Source: UMGS363 sp964402055 (GTDB taxonomy: Bacteria; Bacillota; Clostridia; Oscillospirales; Ruminococcaceae). Taken from it: 64,000 bases of DNA. Of this stretch, positions 58,811 to 64,000 are shown one piece after another (the first letter of the stretch is position 1; the number at the start of each line of letters is the position of its first letter). Made by a program: the position numbers and the translations under genes. The notes under the pieces were generated by a model. It saw only the letters and a list, made by a program, of their open reading frames with translations. It had not been told where the DNA came from and did no database searches. The stretch covers positions 1-64,000 of the forward strand of contig CAYOAV010000002.1 in assembly GCA_964402055.1 (NCBI GenBank), written 5' to 3'.

Positions 58811-59959
58811 TTACATTAATGACTTATAAAGCTCTGTGATCTCTTCAACAGATGTATCTCTTGGGTTGCCCGGACGGCATGCGTCATCATATGCAGACTG
58901 TGCAAGGAAAGGAATATCGGATTCCTTAACAATATCCTTAAGGTCAGCAGGAATTCCAACGTCCTTTGAAAGCTGTTTAACAGCGTCAATTGCGGCTTTT
59001 CTGTATTCCTCCTGTGACATATCGTCAACGCCCTTTACACCCATTGCTCTTGCAATTTCACGATATTTTTCACCTGTTGCGGGAGCATTATATTCCATAA
59101 CAGTCGGGAGAATGATTGCATTTGCAACACCGTGAGGTGTATCATAAAGCGCACCGAGAGGGTGAGCCATAGAGTGAACGATACCAAGACCAACATTTGA
59201 GAAGCCCATACCTGCAACATACTGACCGAGAGCCATATCTGTTCTTCCCTCGGGAGTGTTATCAACAGCAGCTCTTAAGCTTCTTGAAATGATCTCAATT
59301 GCTTTGAGGTGGAACATATCGGAAAGCTCCCATGCACCCTTTGTTATGTAACCCTCGATAGCGTGTGTAAGTGCATCCATACCAGTTGCCGCAGTAAGGC
59401 TCTTAGGCATAGATGACATCATATCGGGATCTACAAATGCAACAACAGGAATATCATGTGGGTCAACGCAAACCATCTTACGGTTCTTTGAAGCGTCAGT
59501 GATTACATAGTTGATAGTAACCTCTGCCGCAGTGCCAGCTGTTGTCGGAACTGCGAGGATAGGAACGGATTTATTCTTTGTATCAGCAACACCTTCAAGG
59601 CTTACAACATCGGCAAATTCTGGGTTAGCGATGATAATTCCGATAGCCTTGGCAGTATCCATTGAAGAACCGCCGCCGATTGCTACAAGGTAATCAGCCT
59701 CGGCAGCCTTGAAAGCGGCAACACCTGACTGAACATTTTCAATTGTCGGATTTGCCTTTATCTCGGAATATATTGTATAAGCAAGACCTGCGTTATCAAG
59801 AACATCTGTAACCTTTTTTGTTACGCCGAATTTGATAAGGTCGGGGTCTGAGCATACCAAAGCCTTTTTAAAGCCTCTGCCCTTAGCCTCATCTGCGATT
59901 GCCGAAATAGCACCTGAACCATGATATGAGGTTTCGTTTAGAATAAATCTGTTTGCCAT
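58811..59959 (-). CDS. fucO: Lactaldehyde reductase (iron-type alcohol dehydrogenase)
   Basis: Reduces L-lactaldehyde to 1,2-propanediol with NADH, recycling NAD+ during anaerobic fucose use. The 382-residue length equals that of E. coli FucO. It has IGGGSSMDTAKAIG (NAD-binding), PTTAGTAAEVT, DALTHAIEGY, HSMAHPLGALYDTPHG and the iron ligands Asp and His within these blocks. AAGGAG lies upstream. It lies between fucA and fucU. Confidence 0.95.
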   Translation of the reverse strand: MANRFILNETSYHGSGAISAIADEAKGRGFKKALVCSDPDLIKFGVTKKVTDVLDNAGLAYTIYSEIKANPTIENVQSGVAAFKAAEADYLVAIGGGSSMDTAKAIGIIIANPEFADVVSLEGVADTKNKSVPILAVPTTAGTAAEVTINYVITDASKNRKMVCVDPHDIPVVAFVDPDMMSSMPKSLTAATGMDALTHAIEGYITKGAWELSDMFHLKAIEIISRSLRAAVDNTPEGRTDMALGQYVAGMGFSNVGLGIVHSMAHPLGALYDTPHGVANAIILPTVMEYNAPATGEKYREIARAMGVKGVDDMSQEEYRKAAIDAVKQLSKDVGIPADLKDIVKESDIPFLAQSAYDDACRPGNPRDTSVEEITELYKSLM

Positions 59960-59977
59960 AATAAATACACTCCTTTT

Positions 59978-60667
59978 TTATTTATCTCCATATGGATATT
60001 TCTTATATCCTGGATGACGTCCTGTTACTTTATACTGTGAACGCATTGAACAAAGTCTGTCGATGTTTTCCCTTGAAATTTCCTTTTCTCCACCGAGAAG
60101 ATGAGCTGTAAGGGAAATTTTAGCAAAAAGCTCAAGCGTTTCCATTCTGTAATAAGCGGTTATAAGGTCTGCACCAACTGTTAAAGCACCGTGATTCTGC
60201 AGAAGCATAACATCATGCTCTTCAAGATATGGTGTTATTGCCTCGGGAACTTCATATGTAGACGGTGTTCCGTAGGGAGTTACGGGAACAGAGCCTATAG
60301 CTATGATGGATTCAATCATAGTATATCCGTCAAGAGCCTTGTTAGCAACGGCATATCCTGTCGCCGTGGGAGGGTGTGCGTGAAGCACAGAACCTACATC
60401 GTCACGAACCTCATAGCAACGCAGGTGCATTTTTATCTCTGAGGACGGGCGATAACCGTTGTTTTCTTCTAAAAGCTCCCCTTTGGAGTTGATTTTTACT
60501 ATTTTATCGGGAGTTATGAAGCATTTGCTGATACCTGTTGGTGTAGCAAGAAAGGTATCATTGTCGATTTTGACCGAAAGGTTGCCATCATTTGCAGCGA
60601 CCCAGCCAAGCTGCCACATTTTATGGCAAATATCGACCATTTGCTCCCTTATTTCCTGTTCATTCAT
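59978..60667 (-). CDS. fucA: L-fuculose-phosphate aldolase
   Basis: A class II, zinc-dependent aldolase that splits L-fuculose 1-phosphate to L-lactaldehyde and dihydroxyacetone phosphate. The 229-residue product has VAANDGNLSVKI, TPTGISKCFITPDKIVK, RPSSEIKMHLRCYE, VLHAHPPTATGYA (zinc histidines) and LQNHGALTVGAD. ATG 60667 follows GAGGTC; the frame is open as far as 60844 but that part runs through the promoter. It is the first gene of the operon. Confidence 0.94.
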   Translation of the reverse strand: MNEQEIREQMVDICHKMWQLGWVAANDGNLSVKIDNDTFLATPTGISKCFITPDKIVKINSKGELLEENNGYRPSSEIKMHLRCYEVRDDVGSVLHAHPPTATGYAVANKALDGYTMIESIIAIGSVPVTPYGTPSTYEVPEAITPYLEEHDVMLLQNHGALTVGADLITAYYRMETLELFAKISLTAHLLGGEKEISRENIDRLCSMRSQYKVTGRHPGYKKYPYGDK

Positions 60668-60690
60668 TGGAATAGACCTCGCTTTGCAAC

Positions 60691-60750
60691 TTATTTTAGA
60701 TATATTATACAACATTTTTTGTAGTTTGTCCATTAAAATATCTAAATTAA
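60691..60750 (-). promoter_or_regulatory. Inverted repeat flanking the fucose promoter
   Basis: The 17 bp at 60691-60707 match the reverse complement of 60734-60750 at 15 positions; the inner 9 bp are perfect (TTTAGATAT at 60695-60703, ATATCTAAA at 60738-60746). The two halves lie downstream of the -10 box and upstream of the -35 box, bracketing the promoter. Confidence 0.55.
60704..60732 (-). promoter_or_regulatory. Promoter of the fucose operon
   Basis: On the minus strand, TGGACA (plus 60727-60732) and TATAAT (plus 60704-60709), 17-nt spacer. Confidence 0.8.
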
Positions 60751-60787
60751 CTAAAAAATCTTTTGATACATTTTTGTGCATTTTAAA

Positions 60788-60830
60788 CAAAAAACGCTTA
60801 ACGATCATTCTGCCGTTAAGCGTTTTTTTT
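60788..60830 (-). terminator. Terminator after nadA
   Basis: AAACGCTTAACG (60792-60803) with CGTTAAGCGTTT (60814-60825), perfect arms, T tracts on both sides. It separates nadA from the fucose operon promoter. Confidence 0.9.
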
Positions 60831-60840
60831 AGTATACAAA

Positions 60841-61907
60841 TCAACCAAGCTCAAGCATTTTATCAATACAGCCGCCTGCACGTTTTATCTGCTCGTCCGT
60901 CATTTTTATTTCAAGACCTCCGTTACCTGTAAGGCAATTAAGGACATCAATAAGAGTTGTTGACTTCATATTTGAGCAGATAAGATGCTTTGAAAGGGGA
61001 TAGAAGCGTTTATCAGTACAGACATACTGGAGATGTTCTGCAATGGATATTTCAGTTCCGATTATAAATTCCTTAGCGTTGGATTTTTTGGCAAAATCAA
61101 CGATTCCTGATGTTGAACCTATGTAATCAGCGTGCTTGCAGACATTTGGCTGACATTCGGGGTGAACAAGCAGGAGAGCGATTGGGTGCTTTTCCTTTGC
61201 TTCAAGCACTGACTTTTCAGAAACAGCCGCATGAACAGGACAACCACCCTGAATAAGCTTGAAATTCTTTTCAGGTAACTGATCTCTGACAAAAGCACCT
61301 AGGTTACAGTCGGGGATAAACAGTATATTTTTTGAATCAAGCTTTTTGCATATTTCTACAGCAGAGCTTGATGTTACGCATACATCAGCGTGTTCCTTAA
61401 GCTCTGCGGTTGTGTTTATGTATGCAACTACGGTGTAATCGGGGTACATTTTTTTCAGNNNNNNNNNNNNNNNNNNNNNNNNNNNNNNNNNNNNNNNNNN
61501 NNNNNNNNNNNNNNNNNNNNNNNNNNNNNNNNNNNNNNNNNNNNNNNNNNNNNNNNNNCTGCGGTTGTGTTTATGTATGCAACTACGGTGTAATCGGGGT
61601 ACATTTTTTTCAGTTCTACAAGCTCCTCGGCGGAAATTTGTTCCGCCATTGGGCAGCCTGCGTCAGGGCAAGAGAGTATTACCTTTTTATTTGGCGAGAG
61701 GATTTTACAGGTTTCAGCCATAAAATGAACTCCACACATAATAAGCGTATCGTTTTTATCCTCTGCGGCAAGCTGTGAAAGCTTAAATGAATCACCTGTA
61801 TAATCGGCAATTTCCTGTATTTCCTCCGCTTCATAGCTGTGAGCAAGAATTGTTACGCATTTTTCTTTTTTTAAACGCAGAATTTCCTGCTGTATATCCT
61901 TTATCAT
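60841..61907 (-). CDS. nadA: Quinolinate synthase NadA, interrupted by a false gap
   Basis: Makes quinolinate from iminoaspartate and dihydroxyacetone phosphate with a [4Fe-4S] cluster. Visible blocks are ILAHSYEAEEIQEIADYTGDS, MCGVHFMAETCKIL, SCPDAGCPMAEQIS, MYPDYTVVAYINTTAELK, VHPECQPNVCKHADYIGSTSG and CLTGNGGLEIKM, including the cluster cysteines. The frame is broken by 100 N whose flanks are identical for 55 bp. Removing 155 bp leaves 912 bp, an exact 303-residue frame with the text continuing smoothly, a normal length for short NadA. It lies 3 bp after the AI-2E permease gene. Confidence 0.95.
61404..61458. repeat. 55-bp duplicated contig end (left copy)
   Basis: Identical to 61559-61613 over 55 bp, starting CTGCGGTTGTG and ending TTTTTTTCAG, on the two sides of the N run. 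It is best explained as one sequence present at the ends of two contigs. Confidence 0.95.
61459..61558. other. Assembly gap (100 N), likely a spurious join
   Basis: Exactly 100 N between two identical 55-bp flanks. The true gap is probably zero or negative (overlap). Confidence 0.97.
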
Positions 61908-61910
61908 AGG

Positions 61911-63194
61911 TTACTCCTTTTTATTACTATCTGATTTTGTTATGGTTTTATTTTTTTTGAAAAGCTGGGAAATTGGTTTACGCATTATACCACCTTTGCC
62001 AGAGTTGATCTCATCCTCGCTGTAATAGTCTGCCGTGTTTGTTGATAGTCCTTTCCTTGAAAGGAGGAAATTAACAAAATCACGAACGAGTGAGTAAATA
62101 ACAGCGAAAATCGGAACGCCAAGGATCATTCCTGCAAATCCGAAAAGTCCACCGCCGACAAAAATTGCAAACATAACCCAGAATGGAGAAAGCCCTGTTG
62201 AATCGCCGAGTATCATAGGTCCAAGTATATTTCCGTCAAATTGCTGAAGTATGAAAATGAAAATTACAAACGGAATAACCTGCTTCGGAGCGGCTACAAG
62301 TAACAGCAATGCGCTTGGAATAGCTCCTATGAACGGACCGAAAAACGGAATGATATTTGTAACACCGACAACAATGCTGATAAGTGCAACAAAGTCCATT
62401 TTCATTATTGACATACATATAAATGTAAGTATTCCGATTATGGTTGAGTCAATAATTTTTCCTGAAAGAAAGCCGCTAAGCATTTTATTTGTGCGAGAAG
62501 CAACACTATAAACAGCATTTTTTCCGTTTTCAGGGAAAATTGCCGCAACAGATTTACGCATTTGAGCAATAAATTTTTCTTTGCTGAAGAGAAGATAGAT
62601 CGCAACGATAAATCCAATAACAAAATCCTTTATTCCGACAATAAATCCTAAAGCTCCGTCCTTAAGCTTAATTGCAAAATCGCCGAGCTTAGGTACTATA
62701 CTATTAAAAAATTCAGTCAATTTAGGCTGTATATCATTGAAAATATCCTGTACATATTTATAAATATCAGGATAATCCTCAACAAATTTGATAATAGTTG
62801 CTTCAAGGTTGCTGATATATGAATTCATATTCCGTGCAAGACCGATAACGCTTTCAACAACCTGTGGAAGAAGAACAGCTACTATTGCAAAAAGCACAGC
62901 AACAAGGCTTAACATACCGAAGATAACGCTTAATGTTCTAACAAGCTTACGTCTTGGCTTTTTGGTTTCCAACCAGCCACTGAAAACGTGTTCAAACGCT
63001 TTCATAAGCGGATTTACAAGATATGCAATAACTATTCCCCATGTAACAGGTGCAATAACTCTTGCAAATTCAGAAAGTACTCCGTTTATAACCGCACTTT
63101 TCTGAACGATCACTACCAGAAGCAAGCAAATTGCAAACGTTATAACTGTATAAAAAGAAATTGTGGTGTATTTTTTATTGAATTCTATTTTCAT
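61911..63194 (-). CDS. AI-2E family transporter (PerM/YtvI-like permease)
   Basis: A polytopic membrane protein of 427 residues from the AI-2E exporter/PerM family, whose members export the quorum signal AI-2, move ions or remain uncharacterised. There are about eight membrane segments, an extracytoplasmic region (about 100-190; YPDIYKYVQDIFNDI), and the family blocks GFLSGKIIDSTIIG, NIIPFFGPFIGAIPSALLLL, LQQFDGNILGPMILG and PIFAVIYSLVRDFV. The substrate is unknown. ATG 63194 follows AGAGG; a TTG/ATG slightly upstream is less likely. It shares a transcript with nadA. Confidence 0.9.
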   Translation of the reverse strand: MKIEFNKKYTTISFYTVITFAICLLLVVIVQKSAVINGVLSEFARVIAPVTWGIVIAYLVNPLMKAFEHVFSGWLETKKPRRKLVRTLSVIFGMLSLVAVLFAIVAVLLPQVVESVIGLARNMNSYISNLEATIIKFVEDYPDIYKYVQDIFNDIQPKLTEFFNSIVPKLGDFAIKLKDGALGFIVGIKDFVIGFIVAIYLLFSKEKFIAQMRKSVAAIFPENGKNAVYSVASRTNKMLSGFLSGKIIDSTIIGILTFICMSIMKMDFVALISIVVGVTNIIPFFGPFIGAIPSALLLLVAAPKQVIPFVIFIFILQQFDGNILGPMILGDSTGLSPFWVMFAIFVGGGLFGFAGMILGVPIFAVIYSLVRDFVNFLLSRKGLSTNTADYYSEDEINSGKGGIMRKPISQLFKKNKTITKSDSNKKE

Positions 63195-63310
63195 AATATA
63201 CAACCTCTGTTTTTATATAAATTTCCTCTACATTATACCACTTTTTTCACCATTTGTAAAGTTTTTTTGATGATAAAACTAAAAGAAAAGTGTCCAGAAC
63301 CTAAAACGGC

Positions 63311-63347
63311 TTCAATTTAGAGGTGAGGGACATCTTGCCTAAGTTAT
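63311..63347. repeat. Family 2 hairpin-element fragment
   Basis: The reverse complement of 4539-4575 with two mismatches over 37 nt (TTCAATTTAGAGG then GGGACATCTTGCCTAAGTTAT). Only this end of the element is present; the downstream hairpins of the first copy are missing. Confidence 0.75.
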
Positions 63348-63394
63348 ATTTTTTATATGTGAAGCAAATTTCATTAAAAAACGTTAAAAATCTC

Positions 63395-63423
63395 TTGTGT
63401 TTTTCTTTTAAATATGGTATAAT
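63395..63423 (+). promoter_or_regulatory. Promoter of the site-2 protease gene
   Basis: TTGTGT at 63395-63400 and TATAAT at 63418-63423, 17-nt spacer. Confidence 0.7.
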
Positions 63424-63463
63424 GAATCTGTTTAGTCGTTTGTTTGAAGGTTGGAGAGTGTAT

Positions 63464-64000
63464 ATGAGTTCAATTTTATCGGGAAGACGGCTTTCTTTTC
63501 TGGTACGTCTTATTGTTTTAATGGTTGCATTTCCCGTTCACGAGTCAGCACATGGTCTTGTTGCATATTGGCTCGGCGATGATACAGCTAAAAAGCAGGG
63601 CAGAATAAGCCTTAATCCTGCCAAGCATATCAGCCTTTGGGGAGCATTATGTATGCTTTTTATCGGAGTTGGTGCGGCTAAGCCTGTGCCGATCGACGCA
63701 AGAAAATTCAAAAATCCGAAGGTCGGAATGGCTGTTTCTTCTCTTGCAGGACCTGTTTCCAATCTTATATTGGCGTATCTTTCGATGATTCTTTTCCGTG
63801 CATTGTATATAGTCGAGCTTGTGAAGGGTTCAAATACATTCCTGAGTGCTGCCCAGTACATTTTTCAATATGGTGCTGTGCTTAACATCGGGCTTGCCGT
63901 ATTTAATCTTTTGCCTATACCTCCACTTGACGGTTCAAGAATACTTACGATTTTTCTTCCGCAGGATAAATATTTCGGCATAATGAAATATGAACGTTAC
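63464..64000 (+). CDS. Site-2 protease family membrane metalloprotease (M50), cut by the window edge
   Basis: At least 179 residues of an M50/S2P zinc protease. It has the zinc motif HESAH (about 27-31) after a first membrane segment, a conserved block GRISLNPAKHISLWGALCMLF, SSLAGPVSNLILAYLS, and the second zinc motif in LNIGLAVFNLLPIPPLDGSRIL (about 145-166; the Asp is the third ligand). Such proteases cut membrane proteins, for example in sigma-factor release; the target is unknown here. GGAGAG precedes ATG 63464. The frame is open to the end of the window, so the C-terminus is missing. Confidence 0.92.
   Translation, partial: MSSILSGRRLSFLVRLIVLMVAFPVHESAHGLVAYWLGDDTAKKQGRISLNPAKHISLWGALCMLFIGVGAAKPVPIDARKFKNPKVGMAVSSLAGPVSNLILAYLSMILFRALYIVELVKGSNTFLSAAQYIFQYGAVLNIGLAVFNLLPIPPLDGSRILTIFLPQDKYFGIMKYERY

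Noticed and set aside
1..64000. CRISPR arrays, tRNA or rRNA genes, prophage or integrative elements
   Set aside because: I looked for regularly spaced repeats, cloverleaf-like segments, rRNA text, integrases and transposases and saw none.

Overview
The window reads as a stretch of a Gram-positive, endospore-forming Firmicute of the Clostridia, most like Ruminococcus and its relatives. The reasons are the sporulation pair sipL-spoIVA, strict sigma-A type promoters with strong GGAGG ribosome-binding sites, a CIRCE-controlled groESL, single-chain glycyl-tRNA synthetase, mini-RNase III, RNase M5, cytosolic glycan enzymes and moderately AT-rich DNA with AT-rich spacers. It is draft sequence: two runs of exactly 100 N (5525-5624, 61459-61558) are scaffold joins. 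No tRNA, rRNA, CRISPR array, transposase or prophage was seen.

Layout. 1-2.3 kb (+): rplU-rpmA, then rpsF-ssb-rpsR, each with its own promoter and terminator. 2.3-11.8 kb (-): groS-groL, a THUMP RNA methyltransferase broken by a gap, a class A penicillin-binding protein, pyrB carrying a PyrI-like zinc tail, and a GH31 alpha-xylosidase. 12-15 kb (+): sipL-spoIVA. 15-19 kb (-): a 1351-residue protein of unknown function with twelve repeats of about 51 residues and a C-terminal zinc ribbon. 19.5-24.9 kb (+): a GH4 glycosidase, then obgE-nudix-mrnC-MBL-yebC. 24.9-34.3 kb (+): alaS-HIT-comEC-holA-rnmV-MBOAT-DHHW. 34.6-38.8 kb (+): rpe, an rnfD-rnfE-rnfA-like trio and a DUF4015 protein. 38.9-43.6 kb (+): an EF-G/TetM-like GTPase fused to a Rae1/YacP-type nuclease, rfbB, mnmM and a small XRE regulator. 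43.7-55 kb (-): glyQS, secD-secF, the run thyA-folA-cobB-nadC-radical SAM-epimerase, and pcrA. 55-60.7 kb (-): an L-fucose operon transcribed fucA-fucO-fucU-kinase-fucI. 60.8-63.2 kb (-): an AI-2E family permease and nadA. 63.5 kb to the end (+): a site-2 protease cut by the window edge.

How the genes work together. Most are housekeeping genes for translation, ribosome assembly, protein export, NAD and folate metabolism and competence/DNA repair. The carbohydrate genes (GH31, GH4, fucose operon) act in the cytosol, each behind a promoter with an inverted repeat that looks like an operator; no sugar transporter is present.

The most unusual items are the GTPase-Rae1 fusion (38878-41466); the Rnf-like DEA trio that lacks partners C, G and B and has lost three of four Fe-S cysteines (35310-37510); the repeat protein (15078-19133); sipL directly next to spoIVA; mrnC with no standard start codon; L27 without the N-terminal extension usual in Firmicutes; PyrB with a zinc tail; and two families of dispersed hairpin repeats. 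The N gap in nadA is flanked by an exact 55-bp duplication, and collapsing it restores an intact gene.
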